Origin: an uncultured Flavobacteriaceae bacterium
Lineage (GTDB): Bacteria > Bacteroidota > Bacteroidia > Flavobacteriales > Flavobacteriaceae
Length of the DNA: 64,000 nt
Direction of reading: 5' to 3'
NCBI GenBank assembly: GCA_905181625.1
Contig: CAJIYJ010000001.1
Coordinates: 94,889 to 158,888 of the forward strand
The notes below the pieces were generated by a model. It was not told the DNA's origin. It worked only from the letters and a program-made list of their open reading frames with translations, and ran no database searches. Made by a program: the position numbers and the translations under genes. Positions 41,426-50,631 of this stretch are shown here, one piece after another (the stretch's first letter is position 1; every line of letters begins with the position of its first letter).

Positions 41426-41962
41426 TTAAGAAAATTCCGGGACTCTCCCCTCAATTCCTTTAAAAAAAAGTTTTAAATATTTAATATCCTCATCTATATT
41501 TCCGGATATATAATATGGGTCAGATATTTTAATTTCTTTATCCTTAAAATTTAATGAAGCACTTATTACCGGAACATTAGCTTCTTTTGCAATGTAATAA
41601 AAACCCGTTTTCCATTTATCGACTTTTGTTCTGGTTCCTTCTGGTGATAGCGCAAGTCTAAATAGATCATTCTTCTTAAAAATATCTGCTATTAATTTAA
41701 CGTTATTTGATTTACTCCCTCTTTCAACTGGCTTACCTCCCATCATTTTAAAAAAATACCCAAGAGGAAATTTAAAAAGTTCTTTTTTACCAATAAAATT
41801 AATTTCTTTTTGAATAACTTTTCTTGCCATTACAGCTATAAATAAATCTTGCCAGTGAGTATGAGGAGCGGCAATAATTATACATTTTTTTAATAAATTA
41901 GTATTACCCACTACCTTCCATTTCAATAATTTATTAAAAATAAACTTAGTTAATAAAAACAT
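41426..41962 (-). CDS. 1-acylglycerol-3-phosphate acyltransferase-like protein
   Basis: The 178-residue protein has the PlsC-type acyltransferase box APHTHWQD (HX4D) near residue 34, the GGKPVERG substrate motif, and SPEGTRTK. It is shorter than PlsC itself, like many Bacteroidota homologues. It would acylate a lysophospholipid or a related acceptor at the inner membrane. The ATG shares one base with the kdsB stop, so it is translationally coupled to a lipopolysaccharide-precursor gene. Confidence 0.85.
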   Translation of the reverse strand: MFLLTKFIFNKLLKWKVVGNTNLLKKCIIIAAPHTHWQDLFIAVMARKVIQKEINFIGKKELFKFPLGYFFKMMGGKPVERGSKSNNVKLIADIFKKNDLFRLALSPEGTRTKVDKWKTGFYYIAKEANVPVISASLNFKDKEIKISDPYYISGNIDEDIKYLKLFFKGIEGRVPEFS

Positions 41963-42687
41963 TAAATAATTTTTCTTGCGTTAATAAGGTCATCCATAGT
42001 GTCAATGCCAAAACCATTATAATTAGTTTCAACCATCATGATTTTTTTTCCATTTTCCAAATATCTTAATTGTTCTAACTTCTCAGATTTTTCTAATGGA
42101 GTTGGCTTTGAATTGTAAAAATCTATTAAGCTTTTTTTTCTAAATGCATACACTCCTATATGCTTAAAGAAAAGAGTTTTATTATCCTCAGTTCTATCGT
42201 ACGGAATTGGAGATCTTGAAAAGTATATTGCAAAATTATTTGAATCTACTATAACTTTGACTACGTTAGGGTTGGCTATATCATCATCAATTGAAATCTT
42301 TTGCATAAGAGATGCTAAATCAATTTCACTATTTACATCTTTTTTAAATAGATTAATTAATTTGCTTAGGCTATTAAAATCAATAAACGGTTCATCACCT
42401 TGAATATTCACTATAATATCTGTAGAAATTTTTGAAGAAAACTCAGCAATTCTATCAGAACCTGAAATATGTTTTCTTACACTCATTAATACTAAAGCTT
42501 CAGACTCTTTCAAACAATCGTAAATCAATTTAGAATCAGTGACTACATAAACCTTGTCAAATAATTTAGATTTTAAGACATTTTTATAAGTTCTTAAAAT
42601 CAAAGGCTCCCCTCCTAAATCCATCATTAATTTTCCGGGCAGTCTTTCAGAATCAAACCTTGCAGGAATCATAGCAATGACTTTCAT
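41962..42687 (-). CDS. kdsB: 3-deoxy-manno-octulosonate cytidylyltransferase
   Basis: The 241-residue protein matches KdsB over its full length: KVIAMIPARFDSERLPGKL at the start, VVTDSKLIYDCL, IVNIQGDEPFID, and FFKHIGVYAFRKKSL. It activates KDO with CTP for lipopolysaccharide inner-core synthesis in the cytoplasm. On the minus strand TATTTTTG at 42702-42709 matches the TAnnTTTG element 15 bp upstream of the start and may drive this gene and the coupled acyltransferase gene. Confidence 0.95.
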   Translation of the reverse strand: MKVIAMIPARFDSERLPGKLMMDLGGEPLILRTYKNVLKSKLFDKVYVVTDSKLIYDCLKESEALVLMSVRKHISGSDRIAEFSSKISTDIIVNIQGDEPFIDFNSLSKLINLFKKDVNSEIDLASLMQKISIDDDIANPNVVKVIVDSNNFAIYFSRSPIPYDRTEDNKTLFFKHIGVYAFRKKSLIDFYNSKPTPLEKSEKLEQLRYLENGKKIMMVETNYNGFGIDTMDDLINARKII

Positions 42688-42724
42688 GAGTTTCTTTTTT
42701 TCAAAAATACATTTATATTTTAAT

Positions 42725-44119
42725 TTAAAAACCTATTAAGTATAGTTTGCTCTCAGCTCTAGTAACAGCAGTATAAAGCCATCTGAAGTAATCAATATCT
42801 GGACCATCTTTTAGATATGGCTTTTCTATAAACACTACAGGCCACTGACCACCTTGTGCCTTATGACATGTAATAGCATAAGAAAACTTCACTTGAAGGG
42901 CATTAAAAAATGGATTTTCTTTTGTTTTTAAAAACCTCTGATACTTAGAATTAATTTTAGAGTAATCATTTTGAACTTCATGATATAATGAATTAGACTG
43001 CTCATATGAAAGTGAAGGAGTATCTAAGTCTAAAGTGTTTAAAATTATGACGGTATCAAAAGTAGGTTGATCCGCATAATCAACCATTTTGATTTTTACT
43101 TCTGCAAACTCAAACCCATAAAGATCTTTAAATGAAAAAATTTCCAGAATTTGAACAATATCTCCATTAGCTAAAAAAGGAATTTCAGAATCCGGAGAAG
43201 TCCAGAAATAATTATTTTTAGTAATCATCAATAAATCTCCAACACAAACTTTATTCTCATGTGCCAAAATAGTTTTTCTGATTTGTTGATTGTACTGATT
43301 TGCCCTTTTATTAGATCTAACTATAATGATTGAATTTTCTGAACCATTTGAATTGTAAGAGGATTCTATAGCTTCTTGAATATCAAAACCATCAGATAAA
43401 AACTCAATATCTGAAAAATCATCAAATTTAAAATCTATCAAATTATTAGAAATATTATTCCTAATTGATGTGGCGTTTATCAATATACCTGACTCTTCTT
43501 CTTGTCTAACAACATCATTAATTTCATACTCGTATGAATCAACATTATAAGATTCTTTTATAAAATTTGAGTTAAGAGCCGGACTGATAGTTTGTTTAAC
43601 AGGTGGGAGTTGAGCTGTGTCTCCTAAAAAAATTAATTTAGAGTTAGTTTTAAAATCTACATAACTAAAAACATCTTTTAAAATTGATTTTTTATCAAAT
43701 AAATCACTAGAACTTGAAGAATCAGAAATCATTGAAGCCTCATCAATAATAAACAGAGTGTCTTTAATTTTGTTTGTCTTTAATTTTGTTTGAAACTTTC
43801 CAGATTTATCAATTTTAGAATAATATATTTTTTTATGAATAGTAGATGCTTTTTTGCCAGAATATTTTGATAAAACTTTTGCAGCTCTTCCTGTTGGAGC
43901 TAATAAACAAAAATTCATTTTTTTAAAGTGAATATTCTCTACTAAAGTCTTCATTAATGAAGTCTTTCCAGTACCGGCATAGCCTTTTAATAAAAATAAA
44001 GAAACATTATTATTATTTGACAAGAATTCACTTAGTTTAATAATAGCTTCTTTCTGATCTGAAGTTGGCTTAAATTTAAAATTTTTTAATAGTAAGTCAC
44101 TAAATTCTTGAGAATTCAT
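42725..44119 (-). CDS. RecD-like superfamily 1B DNA helicase
   Basis: The 464-residue protein has SF1 helicase motifs: Walker A GYAGTGKTSLM, motif Ia LLAPTGRAA, Walker B LFIIDEASM, motif III LIFLGDTAQLPP, and C-terminal motifs TCHKAQGGQWPVVFIE and YTAVTRAESKLYLIG. It lacks the N-terminal region of RecD2. Bacteroidota annotations call it ATP-dependent RecD-like helicase. It would unwind DNA 5' to 3'; there is no RecBC in the window. It is divergent from the DUF3822/rsmD operon. Confidence 0.9.
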   Translation of the reverse strand: MNSQEFSDLLLKNFKFKPTSDQKEAIIKLSEFLSNNNNVSLFLLKGYAGTGKTSLMKTLVENIHFKKMNFCLLAPTGRAAKVLSKYSGKKASTIHKKIYYSKIDKSGKFQTKLKTNKIKDTLFIIDEASMISDSSSSSDLFDKKSILKDVFSYVDFKTNSKLIFLGDTAQLPPVKQTISPALNSNFIKESYNVDSYEYEINDVVRQEEESGILINATSIRNNISNNLIDFKFDDFSDIEFLSDGFDIQEAIESSYNSNGSENSIIIVRSNKRANQYNQQIRKTILAHENKVCVGDLLMITKNNYFWTSPDSEIPFLANGDIVQILEIFSFKDLYGFEFAEVKIKMVDYADQPTFDTVIILNTLDLDTPSLSYEQSNSLYHEVQNDYSKINSKYQRFLKTKENPFFNALQVKFSYAITCHKAQGGQWPVVFIEKPYLKDGPDIDYFRWLYTAVTRAESKLYLIGF

Positions 44120-44168
44120 TGTGTAATTATTGAAATATTTATTTAGTTTTTGGAATAAAAAAAATTTG

Positions 44169-44176
44169 TAGTTTTG
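44169..44176 (+). promoter_or_regulatory. Possible -7 promoter element before the bitopic protein/DUF3822/rsmD operon
   Basis: TAGTTTTG matches TAnnTTTG and lies 22 bp before the ATG at 44199. The nearest TTG is at 44150-44152, which leaves a spacer of 16 bp, a little short. Confidence 0.35.
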
Positions 44177-44198
44177 TCTAAATATAATTAATTAAATA

Positions 44199-44867
44199 AT
44201 GGGATTCATATCAAAATACATGAGAATTATTAAAGCTGTCCTTTGGTCACTTATATTCTTTTTTTCTTACATGATTTATACTTCAATTAATGCTCCAATT
44301 AAATTCAATGAAGTTAAAAAAGAGCGTTATCTTAAAGTTATTGATAAACTTAAAGACATTAGAAATGCTCAACTAGCTTATAAAAGTGTAAATGGTTCAT
44401 ATGCTAACAATTTTGATGGATTGATTAAGTTTATTGATACAGCTCAATACACTCTAACACAAAAAAGAGACTCTAGTTATTTACAATATGACAGAGTCTA
44501 CAGAATTGATATGCTTAGAGAAGTAGTAGTAATAGACACTTTGGGTTTTGCTTCTATAAAAGATTCTCTTTTTGGAAATTCGAATAGATATAAAAACATG
44601 GCACAAATTCCTATTAATGGAGTTGACGCAATTTTCTCTATTAAATCAGATATGATTAAAAAAGGAGACTATGATGTTCATGTATTTGAAGTTAGAGTAT
44701 CCAAAGATGTGATTTTATTTGACCAGAATAAAGACTTATTGAAACAAGAGAAAGCCCTTATGTCAGTTGACGGAGTGAATGGACCAGACCTTGTTCTAGG
44801 ATCAATGACTGAGGTTAGTACCAATGGTAATTGGCCTACAACCTATGATGCAATCGCAAGAAACTAG
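44199..44867 (+). CDS. Bitopic membrane protein with a pseudopilin-like N-terminal region
   Basis: I do not recognise a named family. The 222-residue protein has a basic N-terminus of about 12 residues, one hydrophobic helix (AVLWSLIFFFSYMIYTSI), then a long charged helix RYLKVIDKLKDIRNAQLAYKS. After this comes NGSYANNFDGLIKFID, a pattern like the helix plus KxxxGxY...F linker of type II pseudopilins or PilN-type proteins. The remaining part is beta-rich. Topology would be N-in with the bulk in the periplasm. It precedes DUF3822 and rsmD in one operon and overlaps the next gene. Confidence 0.6.
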   Translation: MGFISKYMRIIKAVLWSLIFFFSYMIYTSINAPIKFNEVKKERYLKVIDKLKDIRNAQLAYKSVNGSYANNFDGLIKFIDTAQYTLTQKRDSSYLQYDRVYRIDMLREVVVIDTLGFASIKDSLFGNSNRYKNMAQIPINGVDAIFSIKSDMIKKGDYDVHVFEVRVSKDVILFDQNKDLLKQEKALMSVDGVNGPDLVLGSMTEVSTNGNWPTTYDAIARN

Positions 44868-45648
44868 AATAGAACCAAGCACTAAGCTTTCCATTAAGAT
44901 TAGCTTATCTGGCTTTGATTTAATGTTAAGTAAACTTGAGGATAACTCTATCATTGATTACAAAAAATATAATTTCGATAAAAAGGCTCTAACCGAGAAC
45001 CTATCATCTAAATTAGATTCGTTTTTAAATGAATCAAAAATTGATTTTTCTAATGTCATAAACGTTAAATTAATTATTTCTAATAAGCTTTCTTGCCTTG
45101 TACCTAAAGAATTATTTGATGAAAGATTAAGTTTAGATTATTTAAAGTTTAATTCAAAGCTTATTGAAAATGACTTTGCTTCTAATGACTATATTGAAGA
45201 GTTAGAAACTTATAATGTCTACTTGCCTTTTGTTAATGTAAACAATTACCTAGTTGAGAGGTTTGGTTCTTTTGAATATTATCATTCTTCAACAATCTTA
45301 CTGAGAAAAATATTAAAAACAACTACTAATGACAGTAGGACTTTATTCTTTACTAATATTGAGACTGATAGTTTTCAAGTAATAATATTTAAAAACAAAA
45401 ACTTACTCTATTATAATGATTTTGAATATCAAACTAAAGAAGATATTTTATATTTTTTACTTTTTGTGATTGAGCAAAATAAAGAAATTAAATCTGATAC
45501 GAAATTAAATATATTAGGAGGCATTTCTGAAAATGATAAAAATTTCAATTTCATTTCCCAGTTTATAAAAAACATAGTAACATTTAAAACAAAATCATTT
45601 ACAGACAAAGATTTAATTAAAATAAAAATTGATTTTATACTTTCATGA
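44845..45648 (+). CDS. DUF3822-family protein, predicted actin-like fold
   Basis: The frame begins at 44824, but the tandem ATGs at 44845 and 44848 match the family's usual short N-terminus (EPSTKLSIKISLSGFDLM) better. The C-terminal half has LFFTNIETDSFQVIIFKNKNLLYYNDFEYQTKEDILYFLLF and a late NILGG turn, which are the family's conserved features. From memory, a structure of a Bacteroides member showed an actin-like ATPase fold; I cannot check this here. It overlaps the upstream gene by 20-23 bp and the rsmD start by 4 bp, so all three are coupled. Confidence 0.8.
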   Translation: MMQSQETRIEPSTKLSIKISLSGFDLMLSKLEDNSIIDYKKYNFDKKALTENLSSKLDSFLNESKIDFSNVINVKLIISNKLSCLVPKELFDERLSLDYLKFNSKLIENDFASNDYIEELETYNVYLPFVNVNNYLVERFGSFEYYHSSTILLRKILKTTTNDSRTLFFTNIETDSFQVIIFKNKNLLYYNDFEYQTKEDILYFLLFVIEQNKEIKSDTKLNILGGISENDKNFNFISQFIKNIVTFKTKSFTDKDLIKIKIDFILS

Positions 45649-46181
45649 GAATTATTTCAGGAAAAAACAAAGGGAAAAGAATAAATGTTCCGAAAAAACT
45701 CCCAATAAGACCAACTACAGATCAATCTAAGGAAGCTATATTTAATATAATTCAGAATAGGTACAACTTTGAAAGCATTAAAGTCTTGGATTTATATGCT
45801 GGTAGCGGAAATATAAGTTATGAGTTTTCTTCCAGAGGGGTGGATCATATTACTTCAATTGATAATAATCATAAATGTGTAAACTTTATTAAATCAATTT
45901 CTAATGATCTTAACTTAAATATAAATGTTAAAAAAACTGATGTTTTTAAATTTCTTAAAACAAATACTTTGAGTTATGATATTATTTTTTGTGATCCTCC
46001 TTATGATTATTCTATAGGAAATTATACAGAAATTCAAAATCTAATTTTCAATAATAACACACTAAATATTGATGGTATTTTTATATTAGAGCACTCTAAA
46101 AAAATTAAGTTAAATTCAATAGATAATTTCAAAGAATCAAGAGAATATGGAGGATGTTCTTTTTCTTTTTTTTATTTATAA
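45645..46181 (+). CDS. rsmD: 16S rRNA (guanine-966 N2)-methyltransferase
   Basis: The 178-residue protein is a complete RsmD: MRIISGKNKGKRI, RPTTDQSKEAIFNI, the SAM-binding motif VLDLYAGSGNISYEFSSRG, and the catalytic DIIFCDPPYDY. It methylates guanine 966 of 16S rRNA during 30S assembly. The start overlaps the DUF3822 stop by 4 bp. Confidence 0.94.
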   Translation: MRIISGKNKGKRINVPKKLPIRPTTDQSKEAIFNIIQNRYNFESIKVLDLYAGSGNISYEFSSRGVDHITSIDNNHKCVNFIKSISNDLNLNINVKKTDVFKFLKTNTLSYDIIFCDPPYDYSIGNYTEIQNLIFNNNTLNIDGIFILEHSKKIKLNSIDNFKESREYGGCSFSFFYL

Positions 46182-46227
46182 TAGTTTTATATCCAGATAT
46201 TTAAATATATAAATTTAAATCTTTAGA

Positions 46228-47244
46228 TTAAATATATAAAAAAATACTTATAGGCTTGTGGTCCGAAAAAATATAAGGATATACTATAAAATTATTCACG
46301 TTTATCGACTTTGAATTAAATAAATAATCTATTCTTATTGGCATAAATCTAAAGTCATAAGTCGCACCAAATCCAGCTCCATTTGAAACAAAACCATCAT
46401 TAAGAATATCTTTAAATTGTTTATAAAAAAATGAGTATTGAGTGTTATTTAAGTCAGCTGCTAACACAACTGGGTATGGTGACAGCAACATATGTTTGAT
46501 CAATACTGAAGATTGATTTTTTTGAATTAAATATGCCTTTTTAGTTTTAAAAACTATTTTTTTAGCAGATTCTAAATCTGCTTTTAGAGCTATTAAATCA
46601 ACTTTAAAAGACTCAAAATGCGTGTTATAAAATCTAATAGTGTCTGTACTTTGCAAAAAATCTATATAAATTGCGATGTTTCCAAAATCTTGATGCTTAA
46701 CCACACCTTTATTAATCATTTTCTTATTAGTATAAATAGCTTGTCCGACATTATTTCCTGACAACACCACATGCTTGTATTTAAATTTTTTAAAAATATA
46801 CTTATAATCATCATGATACTCTTGAATAGCTAATACGTCTGGTTTTTTTTTAATTATAAATTTTTCAATTTCAACAGGAATATTATCATTATCAATCCAT
46901 TTATAATGATTAAAAAGCCTGACATTATAACTCATCATATGAAGGCCACTTAAATCAGGATTAGGCTTGCTTAGGTTATAAAACGATATTGAATAGCTAC
47001 TTATTATTAAAAAAACAATTAACGGAAGAAGCAGCTTTAAATCAAGCTTTAACAACCAGTAGATTAAAAAAAATAGGTTGAATAGAGATAAAATTGGGAA
47101 AAAAAAAGTCAGAAACGAAAATGTAGAAAAACCAGATAAGTAATAATTATAAAAGACTAGACATATCAATATAAGAACAGAGTTGAAAGTATTTAAAAAA
47201 AATACGAAGGAATTAAAAAATGATTTTTTATTAAAAATATTCAA
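46228..47244 (-). CDS. Membrane-anchored endonuclease/exonuclease/phosphatase-family protein
   Basis: The 338-residue protein has about three N-terminal hydrophobic helices in the first 90 residues, then an EEP domain with MMSYNVRLF, LAIQEYH, THFESF, LAADLNNTQ, RIDYLF and FSDHKP. These are the metal and catalytic residues of the fold. The active domain probably faces the periplasm. Substrates in this family range from DNA to inositol phosphates and lipids, so none is proposed. It overlaps the downstream end of the rhomboid gene by 4 bp and ends the mutL operon. Confidence 0.85.
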   Translation of the reverse strand: MNIFNKKSFFNSFVFFLNTFNSVLILICLVFYNYYLSGFSTFSFLTFFFPILSLFNLFFLIYWLLKLDLKLLLPLIVFLIISSYSISFYNLSKPNPDLSGLHMMSYNVRLFNHYKWIDNDNIPVEIEKFIIKKKPDVLAIQEYHDDYKYIFKKFKYKHVVLSGNNVGQAIYTNKKMINKGVVKHQDFGNIAIYIDFLQSTDTIRFYNTHFESFKVDLIALKADLESAKKIVFKTKKAYLIQKNQSSVLIKHMLLSPYPVVLAADLNNTQYSFFYKQFKDILNDGFVSNGAGFGATYDFRFMPIRIDYLFNSKSINVNNFIVYPYIFSDHKPISIFLYI

Positions 47245-48101
47245 TTATCACCAGCTTTAAAAAGTGTGTCTTTTTCACTTTTAGTTAAACTATCGTACCC
47301 AGATTTACTTATTTTGTCTAATATTAAATCTATCTTTTGTTGATTTAAACTTGATTTAGAACTTGTTTTAGAATTTTTTCTTTCATAGACCTTATTAACT
47401 TTATTTTTTCTAGAAAAAAACCTTTTTAAATATTCTATAAAATTTAAAACCCACTGACCAGTATCTCTACCTTGCTTAATCTGACTGCAGTAATAAAAAC
47501 CCCAAGCAGCTCCTCCGAGATGGGCTAAATGACCACCAGAATTTCCGATAGGGATTTGAATAAGATCCAACGAAATAAGCATAAGAGCCAAATACATAAT
47601 CTTTACATCAAAAACAATGAGTCTAAAAGTATAATGAGGGTTATAAGAAGCTAAAAAGATAAAAACTGACATAACCCCAGCAGAAGCTCCAATCATTGAA
47701 GGCTTTAATCCATTAAAGACAGGGAAAATATTATAACTCAACAAATATGTAACTGAACCACTGAGTAAACCCAACACAAATACTTTGATGAACTTTTCTT
47801 TTCCAAAAAGATCGAGAACCACTCTCCCACTGAAATAGAAAATAATCATGTTACTTATAAGGTGCCATAAATCAGCATGAAAAAATCCATAAGTCACTAA
47901 AGACCAGGGTTTGTAAAGCAATTCGCTTAGAGATGGTGAGACTTCAAAAAAGTCAATCACTGATACACCTTTTAAATTAAATAAAAATAAAAACGTATTT
48001 ATAATAAAAGGTATAATGAAACACGAAATAATCACAACAATGAATTGACTAAGAATATCTAGTTTTATATAACGCTGTTTTAAATCATTAATTAATTCCA
48101 T
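47241..48101 (-). CDS. Rhomboid-family intramembrane serine protease (second of a pair)
   Basis: The 286-residue protein has six or seven membrane helices. The catalytic serine lies in MIGASAGVMSVF and the histidine in GHLAHLGGAAWGF. The N-terminal WR-like loop region (PWSLVTYGFFHADLWHLISNM) is present. A basic and serine-rich cytoplasmic tail of about 80 residues follows the last helix. It overlaps the preceding rhomboid gene by 10 bp. The two proteins differ clearly in loops and tail, so this is an old duplication or family pairing. Confidence 0.9.
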   Translation of the reverse strand: MELINDLKQRYIKLDILSQFIVVIISCFIIPFIINTFLFLFNLKGVSVIDFFEVSPSLSELLYKPWSLVTYGFFHADLWHLISNMIIFYFSGRVVLDLFGKEKFIKVFVLGLLSGSVTYLLSYNIFPVFNGLKPSMIGASAGVMSVFIFLASYNPHYTFRLIVFDVKIMYLALMLISLDLIQIPIGNSGGHLAHLGGAAWGFYYCSQIKQGRDTGQWVLNFIEYLKRFFSRKNKVNKVYERKNSKTSSKSSLNQQKIDLILDKISKSGYDSLTKSEKDTLFKAGDN

Positions 48102-48838
48102 CTATTATCTTTAAATTGATTTCTTTTCCAATACCATAACATTATAAAGCCCGTTAAAGCTCCACCTACATGAGCATAAAAAGCTGTATTTGAAGGGCTT
48201 AAAATAGAAACACCAGTAAAAGCTGAAAAAAGATCCATAAGAATAATTGCAGGAACAAAATATTTAGCTTTTATAGGAATTGGTAAGAAAATCAACATTA
48301 GTTCAGAGTTTGGAAATAAAAAAGCAAAAGCCACCAGTACCCCATAAATTGCCCCCGAAGCACCTACCAACGTAGTGTTAAATAAAGAATAAGCATTAGT
48401 TAAATCATTTTTGTCTACATAGTTTAAAATATTTCTGTCATAACTACCATTAATAAGTATGTCATTAAAAGAATTCAACGAAATACCATTTAAATTCAAT
48501 AAAGAAAAAACAGATTGAATTTCAATATAATTAGCAAATAACTGTAATCCTGCTGCACCTAAGCCTGCAGAAAAATAAAAAAATAAAAATTTCTTTTTTC
48601 CCCACATTTGCTCAAGTGGCGAACCAAACATCCAAAGCCCAAACATATTAAATAAAATATGTGAAACGCTTCCATGCATAAACATATGGGTTAAAAGTTG
48701 ACTAATAAGAAATTTATCATTATCGAAATAATGAAGAGCAAAAATATCGTAACCTAAATCTCCTAAAAACTGAGATCCAATAAAAAATATTACATTAATT
48801 ATTATAAGCTGCTTTACAGTTTCTGAAATACTTCTCAT
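48092..48838 (-). CDS. Rhomboid-family intramembrane serine protease (first of a pair)
   Basis: The 248-residue protein has the rhomboid core: QLLTHMFMHGSVSHILFNMFGLWMFG, the catalytic serine in VGASGAIYGVLVAF, and the catalytic histidine in YAHVGGALTGFI. It also has a loop of about 55 residues with IEIQSVFSLLN between helices. It would cut membrane-spanning substrates within the bilayer. Its ATG overlaps the mutL stop by 4 bp. Confidence 0.92.
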   Translation of the reverse strand: MRSISETVKQLIIINVIFFIGSQFLGDLGYDIFALHYFDNDKFLISQLLTHMFMHGSVSHILFNMFGLWMFGSPLEQMWGKKKFLFFYFSAGLGAAGLQLFANYIEIQSVFSLLNLNGISLNSFNDILINGSYDRNILNYVDKNDLTNAYSLFNTTLVGASGAIYGVLVAFAFLFPNSELMLIFLPIPIKAKYFVPAIILMDLFSAFTGVSILSPSNTAFYAHVGGALTGFIMLWYWKRNQFKDNRWN

Positions 48839-50619
48839 TTAAAAAAAATTTTATTTATTTCTTCTGTTGAAATTACTTTGAATATCAACTTGTCAAAAGG
48901 AGATACGTTTGGATCCTTACAAGCAAACAAGTCGTTAACTAAAGATTCTTGGACTTTTTTCTCTAATTTAATACTAGATTTTAACGAAGAGCTTTTGGAT
49001 AGAATTTTAGCTAAAAAATCATTAATTGTATGACTAGTTTTTTTAAATTCTGAAATTTGACTATCAATAAGTTCTTGAAAAAGAGCGTTAATCTGATTTT
49101 CACTAAAAAAAGGATGAATTCCTGAAATTTTAACACCTTTACTATCAAACTTAACGAACTTAAACCCTAAATGAATCAAAGAATTCTTAACTAATTCCAG
49201 CATTCTAATTTCTTCACTATTAAAATCAAGTTTAATTGGAAAAATCAATATTTGGGTAGAATTATTTGAAAAAGAAAGCTCGCTTAAGAACCTTTCATAA
49301 AGTATTCTTTGATGAGCTCTTTGTTGATCTATAATCACAATTCCAGCGCTAGTTTTAGTGATTATATAGTTCAAGTTTAATTGAAAGACAGGAAAAGCAA
49401 TAGAATTATTATCTTCAAAAAGGTTTGAATCTTTATTTATATTTTCAAAAGAATTTTCTAAACCTTCAAAGGAGAAATCTTTTGAAGAGAAAGCGGATGA
49501 TACCTTAGGCTTATCAAAAGGATTGAAAGCTGTATCATAATCGACTTTAGGAATAGAAGCTTCTTTATCTTTATAAGAATAGGGGGTGTTTAAATTAACG
49601 CTACTTTCAAAATCAATCGTAGGAGCAATATTAAACTGACCTAAACTATGTTTAATTGAGGATCTTAATATCGCATAAATAGATTGATCATTATCAAATT
49701 TAATTTCTGTCTTATTTGGATGAATATTAACGTCAATTGTATCTGAAGGCACTTTAAAACTTAAGAAATAAGAAGGATGATGATTGTCAAAAATCAATCC
49801 ATCATAAGCTGCTTTTACAGCATGACAAAGATTAGGGCTTTTAATAAATCTATTGTTCACAAAAAAAAATTGAGCTGATTTAGTTCTTTTAGAGTATTCA
49901 GGTTTATAAACAAACCCTTCAATAATTGCAATATCTGTGTTTTCATTAATTGGAACCAATTTCTGTTCAGTTAATTTCCCGAATATTCTTACGATTCTTT
50001 CCTTAAAAATAGATTTTTTAAGATTAAATAATTCATTTTTATTATTGACAAATATGAAAGCTATTTCGTGATTTATCAAAGCTATTCTATGAAACTCATC
50101 AATAACATGTTTTAATTCAACATTATCAGATTTTAAAAAATTTCTTCTAGCGGGTATATTATAAAAAAGATTTTTTACAGAAATAGAAGTTCCTAAATTA
50201 CTAACAACTTCATTTTCAGAAACTAAAGCCCCGCCTTCAAGTCTAATCTCATTTCCTAAGGAAAGATCATTCTTAGTATTTGAAATTATCGTCATATGAG
50301 ATACAGATGAGATACTTGATAGTGCCTCGCCCCTAAATCCCATTGTATTCAAATTAAATAAATCACTTGATTTTCTAATCTTGGATGTGGCATGACGTAA
50401 AAAACACTTATTTAAGTCCGTTTTATCCATACCAAAACCATCGTCAATTACTTGTATTAAAGTTTTTCCTGCATCTTTAATTATGAGTTTGACTGATTTA
50501 GCACCACTATCAATCGAATTTTCTAAAAGCTCCTTGACCACGGATGATGGCCTTTGAACCACTTCTCCAGCTGCAATTTGGTTTGCTACATTTTCAGCAA
50601 GCAACTTAATAACACTCAT
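48835..50619 (-). CDS. mutL: DNA mismatch repair protein MutL
   Basis: The 594-residue protein has the GHKL ATPase region: AAGEVVQRPSSVVKELLENS, DDGFGM, and GFRGEALSSISSV, then NIPARRNFLK. The C-terminal dimerisation domain is present. The endonuclease motif DQHA(X)2E(X)4E, known from MutL proteins of bacteria without MutH, reads DQQRAHQRILYE here. The histidine of that motif and its first glutamate are replaced, and no CPHGRP motif is found near the C-terminus. It therefore probably lacks nicking activity. It follows the 93-residue membrane protein gene by 12 bp. Confidence 0.95.
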   Translation of the reverse strand: MSVIKLLAENVANQIAAGEVVQRPSSVVKELLENSIDSGAKSVKLIIKDAGKTLIQVIDDGFGMDKTDLNKCFLRHATSKIRKSSDLFNLNTMGFRGEALSSISSVSHMTIISNTKNDLSLGNEIRLEGGALVSENEVVSNLGTSISVKNLFYNIPARRNFLKSDNVELKHVIDEFHRIALINHEIAFIFVNNKNELFNLKKSIFKERIVRIFGKLTEQKLVPINENTDIAIIEGFVYKPEYSKRTKSAQFFFVNNRFIKSPNLCHAVKAAYDGLIFDNHHPSYFLSFKVPSDTIDVNIHPNKTEIKFDNDQSIYAILRSSIKHSLGQFNIAPTIDFESSVNLNTPYSYKDKEASIPKVDYDTAFNPFDKPKVSSAFSSKDFSFEGLENSFENINKDSNLFEDNNSIAFPVFQLNLNYIITKTSAGIVIIDQQRAHQRILYERFLSELSFSNNSTQILIFPIKLDFNSEEIRMLELVKNSLIHLGFKFVKFDSKGVKISGIHPFFSENQINALFQELIDSQISEFKKTSHTINDFLAKILSKSSSLKSSIKLEKKVQESLVNDLFACKDPNVSPFDKLIFKVISTEEINKIFFK

Positions 50620-50631
50620 AATTAAGATTTA

